From Monomorium pharaonis (Eukaryota > Arthropoda > Insecta > Hymenoptera > Formicidae): DNA of 64,000 nucleotides. Every line of letters begins with the position of its first letter. Position 1 is the first letter of the stretch. The DNA lies in contig NC_050470.1 in the NCBI RefSeq assembly GCF_013373865.1, positions 21,222,667-21,286,666 of the forward strand, given 5' to 3'. Below are positions 50,021-62,700 of the stretch, piece by piece. The position numbers and the translations under genes were made by a program. The notes beneath the pieces were generated by a model. It was not told the origin of the DNA and did no database searches. It was given only the letters and a program-made list of their open reading frames with translations.

Positions 50021-53000
50021 ATTTTACAAATTTACATCTTTGTAAAATAATTATTTATATAGGCGGTAAAGTGAAGGTTGAATACCACTATCGGTTTCGC
50101 GTTGCGAAAAAGCAATTCTGAAAAAGAAATCACGATGTTATTGAAAATTGAACGCAGTATTGTTGGTTTCCGATAGCATTATTGATATGCCAGATAAAAA
50201 TCTACACCGTGCTTGAAACCATGTAAGTTATCGATCGTTATATGCACCGACTTCTGCGGAGGAACGCGTAACGATTCTTTGTGAACCCATTCGTGGATTT
50301 AATTATTTCTATTTGCTCGAAACTCGTTGCTTTCGCTCGAGATATTTTATTTTTCAAGTTTCATGACGCTAAAAAATCACGGAAAATGTTTGGAAACTTT
50401 TAATTCCTTAAATGTAAGTAGGTGTCCAAATGTGACTGTAATTAAATTGCGTTAAAAAAAAAAAGAGGGAAGTTTACACTTTAAATTAAATGATCTAATT
50501 TGTATGTCAGAGTAAATTTCATACGTTGCCCTTTCCTCTTACGAGAGAGGAAAGTTCGTCATATTACCCGAGGGAGTTCAATCGTTCTTTCGCGATACCC
50601 CGTGATATTTGTGTTTTCAATATTTACAATTAAATGTGTCAACGGTTCGCATCCGTGCGATACTTAAAGCCCTGTCATAAGAGAGAGATTTAGCGTCGTT
50701 CGGATGTTAAAGCCCCTCTTTAAATTAATTGGAAAATCATGCCCTTTTTAATTGATACTCGCGAAACGTTCAGCAGAAAGCGAGCCCGATCCTTTGTACC
50801 TCTCTGCAAGCCCTCTCCCCATCCCTCCGGCGCCGTCGCTCCTCTCGAAAAGTAATAAAAAATGTTTTCCGCGGAATTAATGACCGTCGAGATGCGGCCG
50901 GCGGGTTACCGCGCGGGATCTACCCCCGCGGGAACTTCTCCGGGGGTAGATTGTTCCGTCGCTCTAAACTGGAAGGCTCTTAGATCCAACGGTATCGATA
51001 TCGCGTTGAAAGGAACGGAAATGTCACGGCAACGATGCCGCACGTTCCTTCAACACACACGACGACAGACAATGCTGAGCTCAGCGTTCTGTCGCGAAAC
51101 CTCGATCGATATGTCGTGAACCGTGTAGACGCGCGCTGCCTCGTCGCGGCGACGTGATCTCTCTTCCATCGTTCCATGCCAATGCCGTGACGATACCTAC
51201 CGCTATTGTGGGTACGGGCGTATAACGATATCGCCCTATACGTACCATATATATATATATAGCGATGGGAAGAGGCCCGATAGGGTCTTGTTATAAATCT
51301 TTCACAAAGGGCCTAAGTTTCGTGACATGGTGGAATTACGTTGTGTGTTAAATTCCCTTTGTTACGCGCTATCTACTTGCGGAGTGAATTAAGCTACTAA
51401 TACGCGTATTTCCATCGGGCGTGTAAAGATATATAATACGCTCCCGTGATACCAAGCCTCCTCTATAACAAGCGATTTCACGAACGGAGTCGCGTCTTTC
51501 AGCTTCCTCTCGCCTCTCTCACTCTTGCTCACCCTCTAATATTGTATCGGACGGCGGCGTTATCTTTTAATCCGCATCCTCTGTCTCCGCTCTGTCTAAT
51601 TGAATGAGATTGCACGAACCTCTTTATGCCGGCTATAATCCTCGTGTGAGGCGAATAAACCGTAATCATATGCCACGTTTGGCGCCAAACACGCCGTGTG
51701 AACGCCGAGCTATTTGCTCTCGCAAAACCCGCGCGCGCTTTTCGTGGGTGTATTTATCACGGGGGGAGGGGAGGGGGGGGGGGAAAGCCTCGCGGGTTTA
51801 TTTTTATAAGTATCAAAACTTTTACACATTTACTTGTACAAACGGCGTGCGGGATAGGAAAGAGGGAGCGCGGGCTAAATTGTGATAAATGCGTTAAAAG
51901 GGATTACATTTGCGTTACACTTAGTCGGGCGGATTCAGGTACACTTAAGCGCGAAGCATCGCGAATAATTCACACGCATTTTCTCTCACCCGACGTTTCA
52001 CTCACCTGTGCCTGAATGCCGCTGAAACTTTTATATCGGAGAATTGCCTTTAAAAATTAGATTAGAGTTGTAAATGCGTTACTTCCGCCTGCCCTTTCTC
52101 GCCGTTGTAAAAACGCCCCGGAGCGCACCGGAGAAATTTCTCAGACAATCTCTGGGAGCGCGTATCCATCGCATGCATACGTGCGAGAACTGCTGCACGT
52201 AGCTTCTCCCGGCTTCTCCGGTTTCTTGCCTTGTGTTTTGGGGCTCCGTGACGCGGATAAAAGCTCGCAAAAGGCGCTCGATAACGTAACAAACAATGGG
52301 GCGATGGTTGGACGAGCAGCGTTCGACGATGAGAAACGAGGACTTCGGGGACTCTTAAAGAGACGCTTCACAGGCCTTTTTATTGCCCCCGAAGGGAATG
52401 CGGGAGAGAGTCCATGTTTAATCGCCACCGATTACGTCCGACCCGTGGAAACTGCGGCTTAAACGTCATCGCCGCTAAATACCTTTAGTGAAACCGGCAT
52501 TGTCGGTGAAAAATTTACAAACAATTATCTACAACAATATCTAGTATTAAATATTTTATCGACGTTTAATACACCGCAACGTGATGTATATAACTCGTAA
52601 TCTGCGGATGTTGCATGTTCTTCTAAATTTTCCGATGTAATATTTTATGTCCAAACATCAAACGTAGAACATGTAAAATATAAATAAGCAATGTTGATGA
52701 AATTGTAATAAATTTGTAATGATGTATTGCGGCGTAGCCAACGCCGAAATAAAAAGCAGCTATTAAATTGTGACTAATACTAGTATGTATGTCACATACG
52801 TTATTAATGAAATGTGGAGGTAAATGTTCGCATTATGATATTTATGACGTGAAATAAAAATTGAAATTAAAAGCTTCGGCAAAGCAGAGTGAGCTTTTTC
52901 AGCAAAGAAGTTTTCTGCAATTCAAATATACTCGACTGATACGTTTCTCAGCCTGTGAAATATCTGCATCTATATTTTCCATATCAGTTCTCCATGTCGA

Positions 53001-55120
53001 ATTATTATTCTACAGCTAAGACGAATGGATCGAGCATGTAAAATCTGTCTAAAAGATTATAAAATATAATCTTCCAGAAAACATATTTCAGCACAATGAA
53101 ATTGGACTGAAAATGACGGCATATTACTCGAAAGCATCCTCATAAATAAAAGACGTCTTCTAATACTGTATAGATTATATGCTGTTTATTTTGCCAAAAG
53201 CAGAAAACAATTAACCTATTATTAAAGCAATGTCCTAGATAATGGTTGCAATTTTATGCGTATGGCAATGGCGAAATATAAATAAATATTTACATATGTT
53301 ATGTTCAGTATGACATGTCTATCTGGGGTGTTTTAATTAAAGTTTGTGACTCAATCTCTTCATTCAATTTAAAGATTATTTCCTTTATGAAAACATATTA
53401 CTAACTTCTTATCCGCGTTACAACTTTTAATTACTAATTTTATACGTTATCCACAAGTCTGGCTAATTTCAAAATTTTCGAAGCGTTAGATATCTAAAAG
53501 TCCAAGAGTTTAGCAGTAAAAGTATAAATCGGAAATTCCAGATTCCAAGAATTCAAGCTCGCAAAGAACGCCTCAGGAACGTAAAATTCAAAAGGTCCAA
53601 GTTCGTAAATATGTTAAGAATCAAATATCTTGGTATGTAACAAATTCGCGGAGTTCAAGCACGGACGGGTGAAAGATCTGGAATTAAGAAAAAAGTAAAA
53701 AGATGCTAACACATGCGAGAAACCACTAATGTGCTCCACCATCAATCAGCTTTTTTTTATTTTGTCAGCGGAATATGAAGGGAAAGAAAATATTACATGA
53801 TAATAACGTATGTTTCTCACATACTATATATGCATTTTATGAAACGCTCGAGGAATGTGGTAGAGAATTGCTAACAACGTAAAAGGACATGAAGGAAATA
53901 AAGTAAGTGATTCGATTCAGAGTACACATATACTGTAAAAGAATTTTATTTATTTAATTCCACTCTTTTCTCAGATGCTCCTTTAAAACGCTTCTCTTCT
54001 GCTTCTTCCATCTTTGCCCGTCTTTGACGTCTTTAATGGAACTGGACCTGACCTGAAATCAAATTGAATATTTTTCTACGTCAATAAATCTTTTGGCGTT
54101 TTTTGCTCTCCGCCCTGTACGACTACGTTCGATCTCCTTTGAATCCTTTCAGTGATGAAAGAGTAAGAATTTATTTTTTTCCAATAAAAGCGTGTGTTTT
54201 TCTCACAAAAATGTATTGATTAAATTTTATAATTATTTCGAGATGTGTACCAAAATATAACATAGAAGTAAAAGCAAAATAAAATTTAATTATCTAAATT
54301 TGTATTGTTTGTATACATTTCTCTCTAATTTATCAAAGTTAAATGAAGAGAAATTCCTTACAGGATATCTCTTTATTATTGTCAGAAAGTACTTTACAAG
54401 ACTCATTAACGAGACTCATTTGCGAAATAAATTTTGTTTAACGGTTTGAAGACAAGTATTTTTTAATTGCCATTAAGATAAAGCTTAGGGGTTAAAAATT
54501 CAATGGTATTTAAAAATCCGAACCACGGACGGTTAATATCATGCACATTTCCTAAACAGGTTTTCGTATGGGTCTGTATTAAAGGAGAAATTACTGTCGG
54601 ATAAATCAAGCAGGGATTTTGCTTTTGCAGGTAGGTCGGGGAAACGAGGAAGCGAAATGAGGAGTAAAAGACGAGAAATGGTTGAGCAGGAGAGAAAAAA
54701 AAGGAGCACGCGTTACGACTTGGCGCTGTATCAGGGCGCTTCCCCGATTTTTCGTCAGCCTCGCGAGAATAAAAAGGCGCCTTGATTAAGACCGTCTTAA
54801 TTAAGGGCGTTTTCTTTCATGCTCGGTTATCTTCATACGCGGCGTTTAATTTATTCAGTTGCATTCACTTAACAATTTATTATGAGCTTATACTTAAGCA
54901 GGTGCACGCGGCGTATATCGGTTTTATTTTACGATCCCAAGCGGTGTGTCTTCTGCCATATTTTTACAATATTTTAACTGTTGACGTACATGCGCCGGTC
55001 ATATATCTTTATCTCGTTTCGGACGTAGCACACGCGGGCCATAAAATGCGGGTGTCCTTTCTCTAAACATTCGCGTTAGATAAAACATGAACAAGTTGCG
55101 TTTAAATAAAATGAATATAT

Positions 55121-55144
55121 GAGAGAGAGAGAGAGAGAGAGAGA
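55121..55144. repeat. (AG)n microsatellite
   Basis: Short perfect AG run in the receptor intron. Confidence 0.9.
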
Positions 55145-57078
55145 AGCTGGGGAACATATTCTTGTTTCGTAGATAATAGTATCAACTTTCCCACTTGTTT
55201 CTTCTCATATTTGTGTTTGAATTACACTAAACTGTTATGCCTGCGTAGTAAAATTCTCCCGACAATTCTTAAAGCAACAATTTTCTGAAAGATACAATAA
55301 TATTTAGATGCATACGTATCTTCGTTAATATAATAAAATAAACATAAACTGACCCAGTCGTATTTTATCATCGGTTCATTATTGCTAATTACAAACGACA
55401 GTATTCAGTTTGAAATTTATATATAATTGCAACTTAAAAGAACGTACGGATTTATAGTAATTATCTTAAATGGCAGCTCTAATCCCTACCGGGTTTAAAT
55501 ATACGCAAGTCGTCTTGATAAATATTTACGAGGCTGCATAATTTTATTACCGTTTGCCACGATAGCGAGTTCCGTTGCGCTTAATATAATCTGAGACGCG
55601 TAGCATGCTTGAGAATTTGAACCAGAGATGTTACTACCTTTGGAAAGGAAGAGGAAAGTCCGCATTTTTCGTACGACGTGGAAACGAAAAAGTAAAACGG
55701 CTACGGCGGCGACGTGTGCTGTGTGTTACACGAACGACAATGCTGAAAATGACATCGATTATTTCGCGACACGGCACGAAGAAAATTGGGCAAATAACGT
55801 TTCTCACGTTTGGGCGGATCATGACCGATAAAGCTCGGCAATTTCTTCATGTAGGGAGAAAACGGCAGTCGTGACCGACGACGACGACGACGATGCCGAC
55901 GGCGAGAGGCGAGGCGGAAAAAGCAAGTAGCAAGTCCACAGAAAAACAGATACGACTACGAAGCTCGTTTCCTTTATCTACCCGGGGAACTCGGGGACGA
56001 TTCCTCGCGGCACCTCCTTCCGTACTACCTCATATATTTATACGAATCCTTAATACTCTCTCTCTGCTGTGTGCACGCCGCACATACTGAGATACACGTG
56101 CAAGACTCTTATTGTTAGATCCTTGAATTACCAAGACCTTACTCGGAACCTTACACAGTGGATTTCTAGAGAGAGGTGGGCGTCTGGATCGTTGAATTTC
56201 TAGAGATTAACTTCTGGAAACGTTGTCTCAGTCAACTCTGTGCTCGTGAGTGCAGAAATAAAGGAAAAATAGTTTTGAGAAAATTAATTCAGATACTGAC
56301 GAAAAGATAGCTTGAGTCGGTCTGAAGATTACATCTAAGCGAAATAAAAGAGTGGATGCATGGAAAATTATGCTATTGCGTGAGAACAAATAATGTAATG
56401 TGTCTAAAGAAAACTTATTCTACGTACATTTATGTTTCTTATATGAAAATCAAAACAATTTTGCTGAGATATCTAAGAATTTAGATATATATATAGATAT
56501 TTGAAAATAATTTTTGTTAATGCGTAAAAATAATTATATATTCAAGTACATAATAAGCCATGCTACAAATAATCTTTGCAACTTATAGCTTCCCATATAA
56601 CTTAACTATTATTTCAATGGTCTAACAAAAATTATTTTCAAATTTATATCTAGTTAGATTTTTTTAATACTAAGAAAACTGTTCTTTCCGTGCAGCTCTA
56701 AGACGTGTTTTTTTTTTATTTTTAAATAATCAGATAAAACAAATAATAATTACTATCGAATTGCTATCAAGATAAGTAATTAATGTCAACTAATTACAAT
56801 TACAGGAATATCTGATTAAAATGCAATTTCAATCTACACAGTGCAATTAATTTTTGATTAAATATGTTGTAATTCATTTTTGATGGTGATATTTTTATTA
56901 ATTTACATAGTAATTAATACTAATGCGTAAAAAAATTCTAACTGCTTTATGTTAAATTACAAATTAATCAATTATACGTACTAATTAAGTCGTCATTAAG
57001 ATGGAAATCTTTTAATTAAATTTCAGGGAAGAATAGACTCGACCTATTTAATGATTTCTCTCTGTCGCTCTATTCCAG

Positions 57079-57262
57079 GATTCCACACCTATAGGTTGAA
57101 TGAAAGCGCGCACACGGAAAGGGAGGAGGACGAAATCTTGACAGTGAAATACGAGGATGGCAGATGGTCGAAACCGTATTACGACTGCGGGGGTGGCAAT
57201 ATCTGGATGCTGACCTACACCGTACCCTTCTTCGGATACATCAACGATACCTACTTCTTCAA
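57079..57262 (+). CDS. GPR158/GPR179-like class C receptor, second coding exon
   Basis: A 184-nt exon is bounded by TTCCAG and GTGAGT. It completes a Gly codon begun at 33748 and continues FHTYRLNESAHTEREEDEIL, then WSKPYYDCGGGNIWMLTYTV and PFFGYINDTYFF. The PYYDCG core followed by a W-x-(L)-TYTVPF stretch is characteristic of the GPR158-family Cache domain; the Asp of this motif is residue 637 here. By family comparison it lies in the ligand pocket region described for human GPR158, which is an inference. The exon ends in phase 2. The next exons (rest of the Cache domain, EGF-like linker and seven helices) are not found before 64000, so the gene runs off the window. Confidence 0.88.
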
Positions 57263-57662
57263 GTGAGTATTCTTTTCATCGCATCAAGCGAACGATTAAC
57301 TTAGTTTACTTGTTGATAAATCGAGAATGTCTACGAGAGAAGGCCCCTTTGTAACAGACCCTTGACCCGATTAGTATAATACTAATTAGTAATAAATTAT
57401 AAATCAGTAATACTGATATGCATTAATTACATTTGTACAAGGTTATTTCTGCGTTCACAGTGTTTGTTTGTTATCTAGATTTTATATGGATTTTTAAATG
57501 AAGAAATTGTTTTACCTCGTCTTTCTCTGGATTATTAGAATATATTATCTCGGTCTGCATCAATATTAACTATAAACAATTAATAATATTGTGCATTAAT
57601 ATTGTGTATAATATGTCAATATTTATTGAAATTAATTACTTTTATATACTTATATATAATTC

Positions 57663-57699
<37 letters not shown>

Positions 57700-58642
57700 A
57701 TACATACACAAGTATACTCATAATATTATATTGATCGTGTAAGGTCTGTATAACTCTTACGTCAGTAATATCATGCATTCGTATTATGCTCATACTCGAC
57801 TATCGCGTTTCGTATTCCCACATAATAACGATTTCGAATTTTAATTACACATTGACATTGAAATATGTTTACGTGCGTAAACGCAATTAAAAAAATCTCC
57901 AATGCTTAATCTGTCGTGCAAATGCTCGAATATAAATGTAGATGATAAAATAATCTGGATTTATATGATGTAAATATCAGATTGAACGTAATGAATAATT
58001 TCAAATTGGAATTCGCGGTCGATACTATTATTGAAATATTACGGAGCTCATCAATCTTTAACTACGTCGTATCAAAAGATGGAACATAGATGAAAATCTG
58101 AGAGAACGCTGCGTAATGTAAGTGCCACTTACATTATGAACGTACACACATTACTATTCGCGGATTAAGGACAGCCTGCGCCGCTCGAGATATTGTACCG
58201 TCATCTTCGTTCCGCTATTATATTTGAATCCAAGGCTCTTTAAATTGAAAATCTCAGGATGTACAAGGATCTTAGAATAGAAACTTCAAAGAATTTCAAG
58301 AATCTGAAAATTCAAGTGTCAAAAGTTTTACGGAGCCGGAGGATTTTAGAATGAGATAACTTGCAATTTTTTAGTTAAATCGTAACACTGAAAATGTACA
58401 TACATAGCGTCGAACTTTTTCATTGATAAATTTTCGCTGCGCGAAATAAAGAATCAGCAAGTTACAGAATTTCCTAGTAAAATTTCTCTCAGATCACTAA
58501 AATTATATAGTGGCAGGATGTTTATACTACCAGGAAAAGCTGAAAAAACCTAAAATTTTTAGGAAATTAATTTTTTATTCTTAAAAAATGTGGATTTTTA
58601 TGAGACTTTATTAATAGTCAGGAAAATCTTTGAAATTTATTT
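57263..58642 (+). other. Intron of the GPR158-like gene, no other feature
   Basis: AT-rich intronic DNA downstream of the second coding exon. Apart from the (AT)n tract I see no supported feature. Confidence 0.5.
57665..57695. repeat. (AT)n microsatellite
   Basis: AT dinucleotide run in the following intron. Confidence 0.9.
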
Positions 58643-59765
58643 TTAACCCTCCGTCTGAACACTTATTTTCACTAACACGGTCTGCACATTGACTTCTTTT
58701 TATCCCGTCCTTTCTTTCAAAATGTTAAATACATGCAAAAAATCTGAAAAAATTCCTAATTACTTTGAGTAACTACATTTTAAATTTCGATAGTTATTTT
58801 GGTGATTTATTAAAATTTTTTTTACAATAACTATTTAAATTTCCCGAGATTAACAAGAAACGGAATTTCGTAAAAAAATTCATAACTTAATAACAAATTA
58901 TTATTAAGAAAAATTCTTTTGAGGTTTTTTAGATTAAGGTATGATTTTTCAGAAAAAATTGATCTATATGTTTCAGTTGCAAAAAGTATAATTATTTGCA
59001 TGACTAAAAATAAGGTATTTTTCGGGTAATGAAAATATAATAAAATGATAATTTTTCACACAAATCTTTTTTTATTATAAAAAGTTATAGTATATTATCA
59101 TAAAAGACTTAGGTATATACAATGTAGAATGATCAAACTTGAAGAAATAATAATATTAATTATGTTTTTGTACGCAATCTAAACAAGAAATCGTGCGATG
59201 ATAGTCGCAAATTAGCTCGTCACATACACCACACAAAACCACGTTTTTTTATTATCTGCGGACGGACATACAGAACATCTTTTTTGTTAGTTTATTTTTG
59301 TATTAGGATTAAAAGTCTGAGTACAGTCATCGCCATTATTTAAAATTTCTTGAATTGTATTACGCAAATAGCTTTAATGTTTTTATTTTTAAACAACGTT
59401 GCAAATGTGGCTTTACTAAATTGAAAGCCAAGTCTTTCAAAAAGTCATGCCGATTTAAAAAGAGATTTTTTTTTCACAAATAGTATAAAATTGACGAATT
59501 TATGCCAGCATGATCAAGCATGCCATAAAATATACGCAAGAGCCAGCAATCAGACGTATCCAAGAGGCTATTGTGATTAAATTGCGTTTATCAACTAAAA
59601 AAAGCAAATTATGGTAGTAATCGTCGTTCAAATAAAAACATCATAAAAATAACAAAATAATTAAGAAAACTACAAAAATCAAATATTTCTTACTGTCACG
59701 AAATACTAACACAGACCGTGTTAGTAGTACAGACCGTACACTAGTCTTTTTGGGACACTGGGTCT
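58643..59765 (-). mobile_element. Decayed piggyBac-type transposon
   Basis: At 58643 the sequence TTAACCCTCCGTCTGAACAC begins with the TTAA target site and the CCC tip typical of piggyBac ends, followed by CACTAACACGGTCTGC (about 58673). A related inverted block, CTAACACAGACCGTGTTAG then TACAGACCGTAC, occurs at about 59706-59742, which suggests the opposite end lies near 59765. The right boundary is uncertain. The transposase relic (59156-59575) lies between, on the minus strand. The size implies a large internal deletion. Confidence 0.5.
59156..59575 (-). pseudogene. piggyBac transposase C-terminal relic
   Basis: On the minus strand, frame-shifted pieces match the end of piggyBac (DDE_Tnp_1_7) transposases. 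A segment RVFYGMLDHAGINSSILY corresponds to the conserved 'R-W-P-x-R-x-FY-x-M-LD-x-A-x-x-N' region. FLKDLAFNLVKPHLQ follows. The terminal cysteine-rich zinc domain is recognisable as SVCPSADNKKTWF, then CGVCDELICDYHRTISCLDC, with a stop at 59156. At least three frameshifts or stops separate these pieces, so it is non-functional. The catalytic Asp region is absent. Confidence 0.7.
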
Positions 59766-62700
59766 TTTTCTTACAAAGTTGTTTCTTAAATTACATTTTA
59801 ACTTTACATAAATTAAATTTAAAATTAAATAATTAAAATTTTCTCTTAACTCTGCAAAACAAATTAGCAATAAGTGTGGCACACACATCGTGATACACAT
59901 AAAAATAATTATTGACAATAGAAGACACAACACATTATTCTAAATTGATTTTGTGTGTTTAATTACCTTTCGAATTTTGTATTTTCAATGAGTTTGATAT
60001 GTGTGTTGCGTAAAAATTGTCTTTTTACTTTATATTACTTCCTTCTAACATCAGAAGACATAATAAAATTAAAAAAGAATTAATTCCAAAATTAAAAAAT
60101 TCTCTAATCTTATTAAAAATTTTTAACTCGTTAAAAATCCGGGAATTTTCAGAGAGTTTTATAAAATCTAAGTAAACACGCCTAAATGAGGGAAAATTAA
60201 CTGTAATAACAATAATTAACATTTTCTCTCATCATTGATTACGTCAAAATTTAGTTTCCATAATTTTTTTCTTTTATAACGATTCGTTTCATCTTGATGA
60301 AGAAATCATCAAAAATCATCTCTCCATCGCTTTTCCTTCGTAACAACTGGGAACCGGTTAAATGTGTCAATTTAGATTGAATGTGTCAATTCTATCATAA
60401 TTACGACGTAAATTTGATCAGCAGATTGGTACCATTTGCTTAATAAAACCGTCGTAATGTAAAAAGAGAAAAGCAATATGAAGGATCGAGTAATATTCAT
60501 ATTGAATTTTTTTAATGAGGCTCTCAATTTAAGGATTGGATAATATTCAGTTACGTTTCTCGATGTTCCACTTTCCCGCAAAAATTATAAAGATATTATT
60601 TCTCGTTTTACAATAGCAATGTCTTTTTCGTTAATGAATCTAAAAGGGAAGAAAAGAAAAATAGGATAAATGAAGAAAATCTGACGATATCCGATATTTT
60701 AAATGTAATAAGTTCTCGAGGGGAATTGCACGATACATGGATTGTTTCAGACCAAATACCTAGATATTAAGCAACTTCGATTACGGTTCCTTAAATGAAC
60801 TTAAAATTAATGTTTCCTCGAAAAAGCAATTCTTCCACATTTAAAAATTATTTATAATAACAAAACTTTAACTTCTTGATAAAACATTTTTAATTCGCTT
60901 TGAGGCGGATTCTATCGTGAATATTATCATGAATAATGTGAATTACTTTAACTGAATTTCTGATTTAAATGTAAATTCTATATTGGCTATTTCACACCTA
61001 TTGGTGATTAATCTTTTGCCAATATATAGATATAGTAACGCATAGTTTAAGTGTACGGGAATGAGAAAACAACGTATGATGTATTTCCCACGAGAAAGAT
61101 TTATATATTTATTGAGGAAAAGACGGAAGAGTATTCTTCATAATATATAAAAGCTGTTATCAGCAGAAAAAAAAGGAAATATAATTTTATTGAGATATTC
61201 CGCTTACTGTGTGTCGGTATGTGTGTTTATTCAATATTTATATTTTATTTATCAATTTGAGCTTGCGAAAAACCTTCTGTGCCATCAAATCAGTTTATTG
61301 TTACATTTATTATTCCGGTACATCGCGACGCATTGTACTTATAGTTGATAAAGAAGTAGAGAAGCTTACGTCTTTTCTGCTATGGAAGTGCACTTTCTAA
61401 AGAAAAGCGCCTTATGGATTCTCTATCTTTCTCTCTCTTTTCCTTTCCTTGCCTAATATCGCAAAATTCTTTATTCCCAAACGTAAAACTGTGATAACAT
61501 TATTAAAAAATTAAATTCCCGATCAATCAAGTTTTAATTTTTTAAGAATAAAGTTTGTGTAGAAGAAGTAGTTTGTAGAATCACAACAAAATCAGCTTGT
61601 AAAATAGGAAAAATATTAAAACTGGAAAATATCTATGCATTGACATCAACTTTTATTTTAAAAAAGACGATAAGATTATAATATAATTGAAATGATATTT
61701 TAAATATTATGTATGAATAATTATATATAAAGTGTTAGAATTGAAATTTTTTAAAGCTATTCTAGTTGGCATCAAGCGCTCAATAGAGGCAGCATACGCC
61801 CAGAGATATACAGAGGTATACTGAGAGATGTATACAAAGAGACATTTCGGAAATTATGGTGCGCGCATTTAGAGATTTGTTGACTGGTGCGCGCCCGGAT
61901 ATTCACCGACAAAGAAGAGTTACTGCGAGTCGTTTTTGCGACAGCAAAGTATACGGGCACTATACGCGATCTTGTTTTCCTTTGATAGAATCGGCGAAAC
62001 TGTGCGAAGAGGGCACAAAAGGTAACCGCATGGTCGCATTATGCCGAGCTAATGATAGCATGCCCATCGCGCTCCTGCTTGCCCCTGCGTGAATGCAAGG
62101 GGGGGCAACAAGTGAGTAGGTGGAATGGACGGTGGAAAGTTACACTAAAGTTGCCAACTCGCTCGGACGCAACCTTGTCGATATTACTAGAGAAGTTGCT
62201 TGCCAACAAACTGTCGTAACTAGCGAGAGTTTTCCAAAGATCTACCGTCCAGCCAACCCCGCAGAATCGCTCTCATACCTTCGTGCGTTCGTTTGAAATC
62301 GTTAAACTTCGTCAAACTTCTTGTATGTGAATACGAAAATAGTTGGAGTTTAGAGAGATAGAGAGAAAATAAATTAATTAAAAAATCCCGAGCGAGGTTT
62401 CATATTTCCTTGATAGTCTTTCGGCGGTTAAGCGGTTTCACGCAAATTGCTACGTGTTTTTAATAAAAATAAAGTGTTCTTTTGGCAGTTAATTCTTAAT
62501 TCGTAATGAGAAGACTAGACGTATAGTTGACTTTCCGGAATGCGTAGGCTATTGCTATGTTCTTTTTTATTGTCGCTATCATGAGAACGAAAAAACATAT
62601 TTTTTTCTACAGCAACAATCGGTTTTTCTGTGGGTTAAACTCAAATAAGTAAGGATAATATATCATATAAGTTACAAATTTTCCAAGTTCGCATATCTTT

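Larger units (their letters stand above)
33749..57078 (+). other. 23.3-kb GC-AG intron of the GPR158-like gene
   Basis: The intron starts GCAAGT and ends TTCCAG. It is mostly AT-rich DNA with no recognisable protein gene except one unidentified frame (41080-41571). It contains microsatellites, a small MITE, a hairpin and a local duplication, listed separately. CpG-richer patches at about 41050-41420, 50780-51200, 51460-52470 and 55600-56060 could be intronic enhancers or alternative promoters, but no motif settles this. Confidence 0.7.

Noticed and set aside
52141..52462. Open frames of 76-95 residues on both strands in a CpG-rich intron patch
   Set aside because: Antiparallel overlapping frames with no motif and no splice context; compositional artefact.
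61856..62092. 78-residue frame with several cysteines considered as the next receptor exon
   Set aside because: It does not resemble the Cache end or the EGF-like region of GPR158-family receptors and lacks suitable splice phase evidence.
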